Positions 55,337 through 64,000 of a stretch of DNA of 64,000 nucleotides are shown one piece after another. Below the pieces are notes generated by a model that made no database searches, was not told where the DNA came from, and saw only the letters and a list, made by a program, of their open reading frames with translations. The DNA is taken from positions 32,382 to 96,381 of the forward strand of contig NZ_JAAHGO010000001.1 in assembly GCF_010672455.1 (NCBI RefSeq), given 5' to 3'. The position numbers and the translations under genes were made by a program. Positions within the stretch are counted from its first letter, which is position 1. Every line of letters starts with the position of its first letter. Source of the stretch: Okeania sp. SIO2C9. GTDB taxonomy: Bacteria; Cyanobacteriota; Cyanobacteriia; Cyanobacteriales; Microcoleaceae.

Positions 55337-56068
55337 TTAACTAAATAAATATTGAAAAATACGCTCTCCAACTCTTTGTTCTTCTGTCTCAGAATTATTA
55401 GCTTCTTCACGAGCAAACTTAACAGCTTGGGAAAGCTTTTCTAACTTTTCCAACATTTCATTAACCCGACGTGCAGGCAAAGCACCAGAAAATTTTACCG
55501 TCCGCCAATAGCCAATAGTAACATCTTCATAATATACCTCCACTTGTGCGGGGTGATGTTCCGTTGCTTCGGCCTTAACGTGGTTACGAGGAGTTTTGAA
55601 AGTTCGCAAAGTTTGGACTGGTTCCGTTGCCCAACAATCAGAAGATTGGTCAAATGTCCAAGTATCTGCTGCATCCAAAACAGGCAATTTTTTAATAAAA
55701 GACCGTAAGTCCGTAAACTGCTTTTCTAGAAACAATAGATAACTAACCGGAGCTTGAGTCAACAGAGTTTGACCATCCACCACAACATCAGCGCGGGCGG
55801 TACAGTTTGTCCAATCTTTTGTTGCCGTCACATCAAACAACTTGGTTAATACTTCGGCGGTTTTGCGGATAATCTCTTGTGCTTTAACCTCCAGCTTTTT
55901 CGACTCTGGTGGGAGTTGTTCTCCCTCCTCATCCTTGGGGCGATAAGTTCGAGAAATACCGGAAAGTAAAGCGGGTTTCTGCAAAGCTTTTTGAGCTTCT
56001 GCTAGTTCCTGCACTGACCGACTTTTAATTCCTTTTTCAATCGCAATAATTTGATTTAGTCGTGCCAT
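55337..56068 (-). CDS. Conserved protein of unknown function next to tRNA-like RNAs
   Basis: 243 residues: MARLNQIIAIEKGIKSRSVQ, then LLSGISRTYRPKDEEGEQLPPES, DVTATKDWTNCTARADVVVDG, VSYLLFLEKQFTDLRSFIKKLPVLD, TFKTPRNHVKAEATEHHPAQVEVYYEDV and a closing helix EKLSQAVKFAREEAN. I recognise it as a widespread uncharacterised family also found in actinobacteria and phages (I believe DUF7873; not verified). No catalytic motif is evident; conserved basic residues and the Trp/Cys-rich middle would suit RNA or protein binding. It is directly upstream of two tRNA-like RNAs on the same strand, so cotranscription is likely. No signal peptide. Confidence 0.82.
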   Translation of the reverse strand: MARLNQIIAIEKGIKSRSVQELAEAQKALQKPALLSGISRTYRPKDEEGEQLPPESKKLEVKAQEIIRKTAEVLTKLFDVTATKDWTNCTARADVVVDGQTLLTQAPVSYLLFLEKQFTDLRSFIKKLPVLDAADTWTFDQSSDCWATEPVQTLRTFKTPRNHVKAEATEHHPAQVEVYYEDVTIGYWRTVKFSGALPARRVNEMLEKLEKLSQAVKFAREEANNSETEEQRVGERIFQYLFS

Positions 56069-56470
<402 letters not shown>

Positions 56471-56692
56471 ATGAGTTTAGAAAAAGATTTATTCAAGCAA
56501 TATTTAAGACCTATGAGAGAAAAAGACTTATTGAAAACTTTGAAAAAAACCGCAAAAAAAGCTTCTAAGGCGAACATTTCTATGGTCAAAAAATCAGATG
56601 ATTATCGTTTAAGTAAAAAAGCAGAAAAAAAGATGATTTTATCTAATTTAAAGTCGGCAAAATTGTTGCGATCGCTAATATTCATAAAATAA
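56471..56692 (+). CDS. Small Lys-rich hypothetical protein
   Basis: 73 residues with very high Lys content (KTLKKTAKKASKANISMVKK) and predicted helices. No family recognised. The frame begins at an ATG without a strong ribosome binding site, but AT-rich surroundings make 73 open codons only weak evidence. The high lysine could reflect AAA-rich DNA. Confidence 0.35.
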   Translation: MSLEKDLFKQYLRPMREKDLLKTLKKTAKKASKANISMVKKSDDYRLSKKAEKKMILSNLKSAKLLRSLIFIK

Positions 56693-57383
56693 TGTTACTT
56701 TCTTTAAATTTGACAGTAACGTAAGCATTTCCTGCGGAATGCTGCGCAAACAGCTATTAGCTGTCAGCTAGCCTCCTAGGTCGGAACTGCGTGAACAGCA
56801 ACAATACTTTCTAATATAGGATAGTGTTTAAATTAAAATAGAATTTAAGGGCAAGGGAGGCAACTTTTGTAGTAAGACAATTAATAAAGCTTTTATCCTA
56901 TATTAAAAGCAATAGCTGATAGCTGAAGTCCGCAGTTCCGACCATAGGAGGCTGGTTGACCGCTGAATGCTTACACAGTAACTGCTAATTTTTCTTGATT
57001 TTTAGTCTATCAAAGTAGGTAATAAAATAGGAAAAAGGCAATTTCAGTTATCAGTTATTCAGTTATCAGTTATCAGTAACTCTGCCTGTTTGCGCAGCAT
57101 TCAGTAGGAAATTCAGAGTTTTGAAATATTGAACTTTATTTTTTTTCATCCCCTTTTAAAGGGATAAAAAAGATCATATTCATTTTATTCTTATGTATTA
57201 GTTTCTTCCCTATTCCCTCCATACTCCATACCTAAAACAAAAGTCTCCAATATCTCACAACTAAAACTATATTGCTATATAAATAAAACTTAAAACTTAG
57301 GCAACACCAGATTTTTCCCTCTTCTCTTTTCCTCTTACCTTCTTCCTTCTTCCTTCTTCCCTCTTCCTTCTTCCTTCTCAATC
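56693..57383. other. Intergenic repeats
   Basis: A roughly palindromic stretch: GCTGTCAGCTAGCCTCCTAGG-like sequence at 56755-56780 faces its inverse at about 56935-56955. TTATCAG tandem units (57047-57075) and CTTCTTC arrays (57340-57378) follow. No gene seen. Confidence 0.5.
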
Positions 57384-58358
57384 ATGAGCAATAATCCTAA
57401 TCAAATTTATGTCGATACTGATTTAGCAAATAAATTAACATTAGAAAGTGAAGATGTTAAACAATTACTTTTAGCCAATAACATCGCTACATTATCTGCA
57501 GCAATAAAAGGGCAAAAAATTAGCCTAGACTTAATAATTAAGGCATTACAAGATAATTCACAAGAAATACAATGGAGAGCTTATGCTATTTTGCAGGAAA
57601 TAGAAGAACCTCAAGTTATACAAGCATTATCAGAATATCAATGGGAAGCAGTTAGATTTTTAGAATTATATGCAAATGGTAATAGAAAATTTATTAGGGC
57701 TAATCTCTGTAATGCTGAATTAATAGATGTTGATTTGAGTCGGATTAATTTAAGTTCAGCTAACCTCAAAAATTCTAACTTAAGAAATACAAATTTTAGT
57801 CATGCTAATTTGCAAAATGCTAATCTAACAGATGCTTATTTGAGTTGTTGTAATTTCAGTCATGCTTGTTTGAAAGGGGTTGATTTTACTCGTGCTTTTA
57901 TGTGGGGAGCTAATCTCAGTAATGTTGACTTAAATGGAATGTATTTAGTAAATATAAACTTCAGTCATGTTAATTTACAAAATGCTAACTTAAGTCTAGC
58001 TAATTTAAGTTATGCAAACCTGAAAGGTGTTAATTTTTGTCATGCAAATTTGAGGAAGATTATTCTCAAAAATGCTAATCTAAGTAACATTAATTTGAAC
58101 AGGGTAAATTTACAGGAAGCTAACCTGAGAGATACTAATTTAAGTGGGGCTAATCTTCAAGAAGCTGACCTGAAAAACGCTAATTTGAAATATGCAGAAT
58201 TATGGGATGCTAATTTGAGTAAAGCTAATTTTTTTGGTGCTGACCTGAGTAATGCTAATCTAGAATCTGCAAATCTTCAGGATGCTAATTTAGAAAATAC
58301 TAACCTTAAGAATACTAATCTAGAAAATGCTAATTTAGAAGGCTGTAAATTACCGTAG
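57384..58358 (+). CDS. Pentapeptide repeat protein with HEAT-like N-terminus
   Basis: 324 residues. Residues 1-95 are helical and resemble a HEAT-type pair (IIKALQDNSQEIQWRAYAILQ). Residues ~105-322 are about 43 near-continuous A(N/D)LxN pentapeptides (LQNANLTDAYLSCCNFSHACL), which fold as a right-handed quadrilateral beta helix. Cyanobacteria encode many such proteins; roles are mostly unknown, with DNA-mimicry of gyrase inhibitors or scaffolding as possibilities. Preceded by CTTCTTC repeats, so its promoter is unclear. Confidence 0.9.
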   Translation: MSNNPNQIYVDTDLANKLTLESEDVKQLLLANNIATLSAAIKGQKISLDLIIKALQDNSQEIQWRAYAILQEIEEPQVIQALSEYQWEAVRFLELYANGNRKFIRANLCNAELIDVDLSRINLSSANLKNSNLRNTNFSHANLQNANLTDAYLSCCNFSHACLKGVDFTRAFMWGANLSNVDLNGMYLVNINFSHVNLQNANLSLANLSYANLKGVNFCHANLRKIILKNANLSNINLNRVNLQEANLRDTNLSGANLQEADLKNANLKYAELWDANLSKANFFGADLSNANLESANLQDANLENTNLKNTNLENANLEGCKLP

Positions 58359-58729
<371 letters not shown>

Positions 58730-59368
58730 TTGGGTATAGAACTGCGCAGCTATGTATACATAGATAATTTGCAACCTCAACACGCCGCTTATATCGGTAC
58801 AGTAGCCCTTGGCTTCTTGCCCCTACCTGGGGATACCTCTCTGTGGGTGGAGATTTCACCAGGTATTGAAATTAACCGAATTACTGATGTGGCCCTCAAG
58901 TCTAATTCTGTTCGGCCTGGGGTACAGTTTGTGGAACGACTTTATGGTTTGCTAGAAATTCATTCCAGTCGTCAGGGAGATACGAAAGCTGCTGGAAAGG
59001 CGATTTTACAAGCTTTGGGAGTGGCGGAACGCGACCGCCTCAAACCTCGTATTGTCTCTAGTCAGGTGATCCGGAATATTGATTCCCACCAAGCACAATT
59101 GATTAATCGTAATCGTCGAGGCCAAATGCTTTTGGGTGGACAAACTCTCTATGTATTGGAAGTACAACCTGCTGCTTATGCTGCTTTAGCTGCTAATGAA
59201 GCGGAGAAAGCTGCTCTAATTAATATTTTGCAAATTCAAGCGGTGGGTAGTTTTGGACGGCTTTATTTGGGCGGAGAAGAACGAGATATTTTGGCAGGTT
59301 CTCGAGCAGCTTTAGAGGCCATGCAAAATGTTTCTGGTCGGGAACACTCTAACCAAGCTCAAGAATAA
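58730..59368 (+). CDS. ccmP: Carboxysome shell protein, tandem-BMC (CcmP)
   Basis: 212 residues. Two BMC domains in tandem: [22 protein letters not shown] ... [11 protein letters not shown] (about 1-90) and [20 protein letters not shown] ... [14 protein letters not shown] (about 105-200). It is close in length and sequence to CcmP of Synechococcus as I recall it, the beta-carboxysome counterpart of CsoS1D, which forms stacked trimers with a large gated pore for metabolites such as RuBP. Start is TTG 58730, with GGAG 9 bases upstream; no ATG fits. As in other cyanobacteria it is away from the main ccm operon. Confidence 0.92.
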   Translation: MGIELRSYVYIDNLQPQHAAYIGTVALGFLPLPGDTSLWVEISPGIEINRITDVALKSNSVRPGVQFVERLYGLLEIHSSRQGDTKAAGKAILQALGVAERDRLKPRIVSSQVIRNIDSHQAQLINRNRRGQMLLGGQTLYVLEVQPAAYAALAANEAEKAALINILQIQAVGSFGRLYLGGEERDILAGSRAALEAMQNVSGREHSNQAQE

Positions 59369-59887
59369 ATTTATAGCAGAAGAAAGAAGAAATAAGGAAA
59401 AATCCGGCGTTGTCTGAGTTTTAAGCTTTTGATTTGTCTTAACTCTTCTTTCCACTGCTATAGAATAAAATTTACGCAAAAACGCTACATAGCTGTAGTT
59501 AAAACTATAGTGCCACACTATATCTAGAGTTTACTGCTCAAATAATTTAGAACAGAAGGAAGAAGGCATTTAGTTATCCAGGAGATCAGGAAAAATCTGG
59601 CGTTGTCTGAGTTTTAAGCTTTTGATCTGTCCTAACTCTTCCTTCCACTGCTATAGAATATAGAATTACCGTATAAAATCTAGTTTTATGTATATAATTA
59701 CACATTGATTTACTCTGTCTAGTCAAGTGTTTTTCGGAGTCATCAGGTAAACTTGTTGTTCTTCTTTTCTGTTCCCTACAAATATGAGAATTGCTATATG
59801 ATAATTATGCATAGGTACTTAAAAATTTGTACATAACCAATTTTGTTAAAACTTGTTCCTGAGATAGAAGTTGCTATAAATTTAACA
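59369..59887. repeat. Two copies of an ATAGCAG-family element
   Basis: 59372-59463 and about 59555-59653 share GAAAAATCTGGCGTTGTCTG, AGTTTTAAGCTTTTGAT and CCACTGCTATAGAAT with a TATAGCAG end. Other copies: 36366-36464 and, reversed, 60761-60858 and about 40490-40586. The promoter of the response regulator gene lies after 59660. Confidence 0.7.
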
Positions 59888-60286
59888 ATGTCAGAAAAAC
59901 TTAAGTTAATGGTTGTTGATGATGAACCTAATAATTTGGATTTACTATATCGGACTTTTAGACGTGAATTTAAAGTTATTAGGGCAGAAAGTGCTAGTGT
60001 AGCGATGGAAATTCTTGAAACTGAAGGGGAAATGGCTATTATTATTTCTGACCAAAGTATGCCAGATATGACAGGTATTCAATTTCTGAGAAAAACAAAA
60101 GATAGCTTTCCTGATACTATTCGTATTTTGTTAAGTGGTTATGCTGAAGAACAAATAAATTGTGATGTTAATGATATAAAGCAGGCTAATATTTTTAAAT
60201 GTGTAACTAAACCTTGTGCTCTTCCAGAACTGAAAGTTGTTATTCAAGAATGTGTGGAATTATATAAGGCGAAGAAGGGTTTTTAA
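59888..60286 (+). CDS. Stand-alone response regulator receiver
   Basis: 132 residues from ATG 59888 (MSEKLKLMVVDDEPNNLDLL); an upstream ATG-less extension is unlikely. Receiver acidic pair in VVDDEP, phospho-acceptor Asp in IISDQSMPDMTG, Thr/Ser in ILLSGYAE and Lys in CVTKPC. No output domain, so it signals by protein interaction or is part of a multi-component relay. No histidine kinase is adjacent. Confidence 0.9.
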   Translation: MSEKLKLMVVDDEPNNLDLLYRTFRREFKVIRAESASVAMEILETEGEMAIIISDQSMPDMTGIQFLRKTKDSFPDTIRILLSGYAEEQINCDVNDIKQANIFKCVTKPCALPELKVVIQECVELYKAKKGF

Positions 60287-60931
60287 CTGAGTCAGAAGTC
60301 AGAAGTTAGAAGTTATTTTTGTAACGGAGATGGATGAGCAAAACTCCAAAAATATTTCGCCAATCAAGGTGGGGTTGCGCGACCCAATTATTTTCATAAG
60401 TAAGACAGAATAAAATACTTGAAGTTTGTCAAAAGAATATAGCAATTATATTCTGATTGTCTAGAAGATATAATAGTTTTTAATTTTGTTAAAAGTAGAA
60501 AATAATATGATTTTTGACAATAGGAAATTAGCCCTGAAAGTGGTGAACATTTCAATAAATTGTTGATTATTGCCAATTAGGTAAGTTATATGTATTTTGT
60601 TTTTCTAGTTTTGATGATTAACTTATTTTTAATTCAATTGATATAGATTTGAAAAGAGGAACAAGAAACGAAAAAACAGGTAATTAAAATATTCTCAAAA
60701 TACTGATAACTGAATTGATGTATAAAATATAATTAAAAATTGTTAAGCTTAAGCATTATCTATAGCAGTCGAAGGAAAGGTTAGGACATATCAAAAGCTT
60801 AAAACTCAGATAACGCAAGATTTTTTATTCCTCCTTATTCCCCTCTTCCTTCTGCTATGAGAGCCAATATTAATGATTTGGCCATGAAAAACATAACTTG
60901 CTCTTAACCTAAACTTGGAGATTAATTATAA
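60287..60931. other. AT-rich intergenic region with one reversed ATAGCAG element
   Basis: TCAGAAG units (60291-60315), then plain AT-rich sequence, then a reversed ATAGCAG-family element at 60761-60858. The ABC-F promoter should lie after 60860; CTTGGAG precedes the ATG by about 14 bases. No gene seen. Confidence 0.55.
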
Positions 60932-62650
60932 ATGCTGAGATTAGAACATATAAGTAAAATTTATCCTACAGGTGTTGTTCTTAAAGATGTTAACTGGGAA
61001 GTTAAACCAGGCGATCGTATTGGTTTAGTGGGTGTAAATGGAGCAGGAAAATCTACTCAATTAAAAATTATTATTGGGGAAATAGAACCTTCTTCTGGAG
61101 AAATTATTCGTCCTGCTAGTTTAGAAATTGCCTACTTAAATCAAGAATTTGAAGTAGATCCTAATCGTACTGTGAGAGAAGAATTTTGGAGGGTATTTAA
61201 GGAAGCAAATGAAATTCATGAATCTCTACAAACTGTACAGCGAGAAATGGAAACTTCTACTCCAGAACAGTTGGATGAATTGATACATAAATTAGACCGT
61301 TTACAACGACAATTTGAAGGTTTAAATGGTTATGGACTAGATGCAGAAATTGAGAAAATTTTGCCTGAAATGGGATTTGAACCGGAAGATGGCGATCGCT
61401 TGGTTAGTGCTTTTAGTGGTGGTTGGCAAATGCGTATGAGTTTGGGTAAAATTATCCTACAAAATCCAGATATATTATTGTTGGACGAACCTACGAACCA
61501 CTTAGATTTAGAAACAATTGAATGGTTGGAGGATTATTTGAAAAAGTTAACTACTCCTATGGTGATAGTTTCCCATGACCGAGAATTTCTTGACCGTCTT
61601 TCTACTCAAATTGTGGAAACAGAACGAGGAGTTTCTAATACTTATTTGGGTAATTATTCGGCTTATTTACAACAAAAGTTAGAAAATCAAGCGGCACAAC
61701 TGAGTACTTATGAACGACAACAAAAAGAAATAGAAAAACAACAAGCTTTTGTGGAACGTTTTCGCGCTAGTGCTACTCGGAGTACTCAGGCAAAAAGTAG
61801 AGAAAAACAATTAGAGAAAGTAGAACTTGTAGAGGCACCTGTAGCAGGATTAAGAAGTTTAAGTTTCCGTTTTCCTCCAGCACCCCGCAGTGGTAGAGAG
61901 GTAGTAACAATTAAAGATTTAGTTCATACTTATGGGGAGAAAATTTTATTTTTAGGAGCAAATTTAGAGATAGAAAGAGGCGACCGGATTGCTTTTTTGG
62001 GGCCGAATGGTTGTGGGAAATCTACTATTTTGCGGATGATTATGGGAATGGAAGAACCTACAGAAGGTACTGTGAAATTAGGTAATCATAATGTTATTCC
62101 TAGTTATTTTGAACAAAATCAAGCGGAAGCTTTAGACCTGACAAAAAATGTGATGGAAACTATCCATGATGAGGTGCCGGAGTGGAAAAATGAAGAAGTA
62201 AGAACTTTGCTTGGTAATTTCTTATTTAGTGGTGAGACGGTATTTAAAAAAGTAGCTGCTTTGAGTGGGGGTGAAAAGGCACGTTTAGCTTTAGCAAAAA
62301 TGTTACTTAAACCAGGTAATTTTATGTTACTTGATGAGCCAACAAATCATTTGGATATTCCGGCAAAGGAAATGTTGGAGGAGGCGTTGAAAAATTATGA
62401 TGGAACTGTGGTTATTGTTTCTCACGACCGTTATTTTATTTCTCAGGTGGCAAATAAAATTGTGGAAATTCGTGATGGTGATTTTCATGTTTATTTGGGA
62501 GATTATCATTATTATCTAGATAAGATTGAGGAGGAAAAAGAGGCAGAAAGGGTGGCAAAGATTATGGCTGAAAAAGCTGCTAAGAAAGCTGAGAAAGCTG
62601 CTAAGAAGAAACAGAAAGATAAGGAGAAAGCTGCGGCTAAACGTAAGTGA
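60932..62650 (+). CDS. ABC-F family ATPase (ribosome-associated)
   Basis: 572 residues. Two ABC domains: Walker A GVNGAGKST and GPNGCGKST; signatures FSGGWQMRMSLGK and LSGGEKARLALAK; Walker B LLLDEPTNHLDLE and FMLLDEPTNHLDI. A linker helix pair (about 240-300, KQQAFVERFRAS) is the P-site-tRNA interaction motif. The C-terminus is a Lys/Ala-rich coil (about 540-572). No membrane domain. ABC-F proteins ease ribosome stalling or gate elongation; subfamily (Uup-, YbiT- or EttA-like) cannot be set firmly here. Confidence 0.93.
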   Translation: MLRLEHISKIYPTGVVLKDVNWEVKPGDRIGLVGVNGAGKSTQLKIIIGEIEPSSGEIIRPASLEIAYLNQEFEVDPNRTVREEFWRVFKEANEIHESLQTVQREMETSTPEQLDELIHKLDRLQRQFEGLNGYGLDAEIEKILPEMGFEPEDGDRLVSAFSGGWQMRMSLGKIILQNPDILLLDEPTNHLDLETIEWLEDYLKKLTTPMVIVSHDREFLDRLSTQIVETERGVSNTYLGNYSAYLQQKLENQAAQLSTYERQQKEIEKQQAFVERFRASATRSTQAKSREKQLEKVELVEAPVAGLRSLSFRFPPAPRSGREVVTIKDLVHTYGEKILFLGANLEIERGDRIAFLGPNGCGKSTILRMIMGMEEPTEGTVKLGNHNVIPSYFEQNQAEALDLTKNVMETIHDEVPEWKNEEVRTLLGNFLFSGETVFKKVAALSGGEKARLALAKMLLKPGNFMLLDEPTNHLDIPAKEMLEEALKNYDGTVVIVSHDRYFISQVANKIVEIRDGDFHVYLGDYHYYLDKIEEEKEAERVAKIMAEKAAKKAEKAAKKKQKDKEKAAAKRK

Positions 62651-62898
<248 letters not shown>

Positions 62899-63486
62899 AT
62901 GTCTATTTTTATTCACTTTGAAAATATAATTTTGTTGACCTACCTCACAATATCTATGGGTTGGAAACAACCTATTGTGAGACCATTAAATTATCAAATT
63001 AATCCAGTAATAAATCAGTTATTGACACAAAACTCTCAACCAGTCCCAGCAGAATTAACAGAGATTTTACCGAAAATAAAACAACAAACTAAGGTGCCAA
63101 TTTTACTTCCGAGTCAATTATTAATTACAGGCACGGATAATCAAATTTATGTTGGTGGGAAAGGCACAAATAATAGTTATGAAATAACTTTAGCTTTTGA
63201 AAAAGATTGTACTGCTAATGCTTGCTCCATTGGTTATATGAGTGGAGAAAAAGGAGGCAAACCTTTAGATGAGGAATTTAGTCGAGAATTGAGTTTAGTA
63301 CAAGACATTAAAGGATATTTTAGACCTTTAACTTGTGGAGCATCTTGTGCGCCTCCAATTATTGGGTGGGAATATCAAGGAGTATTCTATCGTATCTCTT
63401 TAAAAGGCGTTGGTCAAAGTCCAGAAATTGAGGGGGATACTTTGAAAAAAATGGCTAATTCTGCTATAGAAGCAGGAGCAAGGTGA
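62899..63486 (+). CDS. Secreted hypothetical protein
   Basis: 195 residues. The first ~20 residues (FIHFENIILLTYLTISMGW) are a weak signal peptide or membrane anchor. The mature part has a proline-rich start, a strand-rich core with IYVGGKGTNNSYEITLAF, two pairs of Cys (KDCTANACSIGYMSG and LTCGASCAPP) that could form disulfides, and a closing helix (LKKMANSAIEAGAR). I do not recognise the family. The start was fixed at ATG 62899; a MITE end lies just upstream. Confidence 0.65.
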   Translation: MSIFIHFENIILLTYLTISMGWKQPIVRPLNYQINPVINQLLTQNSQPVPAELTEILPKIKQQTKVPILLPSQLLITGTDNQIYVGGKGTNNSYEITLAFEKDCTANACSIGYMSGEKGGKPLDEEFSRELSLVQDIKGYFRPLTCGASCAPPIIGWEYQGVFYRISLKGVGQSPEIEGDTLKKMANSAIEAGAR

Positions 63487-64000
63487 TATTTTTGTAGGGG
63501 AGTGAGGGAGTAGGGGAGTAGGGGAGTGGGGGAGTAGGAAAGAAATCGAAATACATCCTCTTTCTTTTACTTTTAATTAGACCTGAGGTAATCATAGCTA
63601 ACATCATTATGTAATCTGTTCCCATTGATATTTGGATAAAAATACCGTAGGTTGGGTTGGGTTGTCGCTTAACCCAACAAATATAAAAGAAAATAAATCG
63701 GGACTTACCCATGAGGTACGAAAAACTAGGATTTGATCTCAAATCCGTTGAATTGCACATAAAAAAAATCTTCAATCGTCATAACTACGGTCATCTTTGT
63801 AATTCTTTCTCCTCCTGACTCGGTCCTCCTGACTCCTGAGTCCTAAACAGTTAACCTATCTATAACTGTTTACAGCGCTTTTCAAATTGATGAACCACAT
63901 CTTCACAAGCAAAATCCTGTAGGGACGTTCCATGGAACGTCCTTACTGTAGTCTACCCAAATGAAAACCGCTGTAACCGGATTTGATATGAGATTGCTTC
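63487..64000. other. Repeat-rich intergenic region at the window edge
   Basis: GGGAGTA array (63494-63538), TCAAATCCGTTGAATTGCAC end motif (63742), CTCCTGA units, the TTACAGCG MITE (63870-63976) and AACCGGATTTGATATGAGAT (63976-63993). No gene seen; further genes may lie outside the window. Confidence 0.6.
63870..63976. mobile_element. MITE with TTACAGCG terminal inverted repeats, copy 2
   Basis: Begins TTACAGCGCTTTTC and ends GAAAACCGCTGTAA, inverted with respect to 11216-11344. The inner arms match (ATGAACCACATCTTCACAAG and TAGTCTACCCAAATG), but the core is a different palindrome (GGACGTTCCATGGAACGTCC). The core seems exchangeable. Confidence 0.7.

Overview
The window looks like a low-GC chromosome segment of a filamentous, mat-forming type of cyanobacterium. 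Evidence: GCGATCGC (HIP1) octamers throughout, a carboxysome shell protein very close to CcmP, PEP-CTERM and pentapeptide-repeat proteins, DUF3598, a 100-residue S14 protein, and a very heavy load of 7-9 bp tandem repeats, MITE-like elements and decayed insertion sequences. The genus cannot be fixed from the sequence alone; the style recalls Trichodesmium/Okeania/Moorena relatives.

Layout. 1-2.8 kb: near-perfect tandem duplication carrying a PEP-CTERM protein gene and a decayed small secreted-protein gene. 3.3-6.1 kb: NDP-forming acyl-CoA synthetase/GNAT fusion. 6.5-11.3 kb: transposon graveyard around a ChW-repeat protein, with one intact IS200/IS605-type tnpB. 11.5-16.1 kb: cobS (with a duplicated gene tail), a conserved small protein, tgt, three MITEs and an SDR gene. 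16.2-19.9 kb: Rpn-nuclease pseudogene, Uma2 nuclease, a truncated PIN toxin-antitoxin pair and a RAYT transposase bounded by REP palindromes. 20.0-31.0 kb: a probable glycan/small-molecule modification cluster (TPR-methyltransferase; then on the minus strand a TPR-glycosyltransferase, a GT2-like protein, three methyltransferases, an asparagine-synthase-like enzyme and a sulfotransferase). 31.7-43 kb: GHL10 hydrolase, argD, orphan antitoxin, small secreted paralogues, DoxX, DUF3598 and an alpha/beta hydrolase. 44.2-46.2 kb: animal-type haem peroxidase. 46.6-48 kb: an unusual second TnpB. 48.2-52.3 kb: housekeeping genes aat, rpsN, nth and rseP. 52.8-54.3 kb: a pseudogene of an ethylene-receptor-like GAF/cyclase sensor. 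55.0-56.1 kb: a conserved protein gene followed, on the same strand, by two tRNA-like RNAs in circularly permuted order. 57.4-63.5 kb: pentapeptide protein, ccmP, response regulator, ABC-F ATPase and a secreted protein.

The most novel signal is the pair of tandem tRNA-mimic RNAs at 55012-55260. In both, T-arm, closed acceptor stem and D-arm follow each other on the minus strand, and the ends meet in an anticodon-like stem. This is the topology of a circularly permuted tRNA or of a bacterial Y-RNA (YrlA) tRNA-like module. The conserved protein gene at 55337-56068 lies directly upstream on the same strand and may belong to the same transcription unit.

No search or folding program was run. Family names rest on motifs read by eye, and RNA folds were paired by hand.
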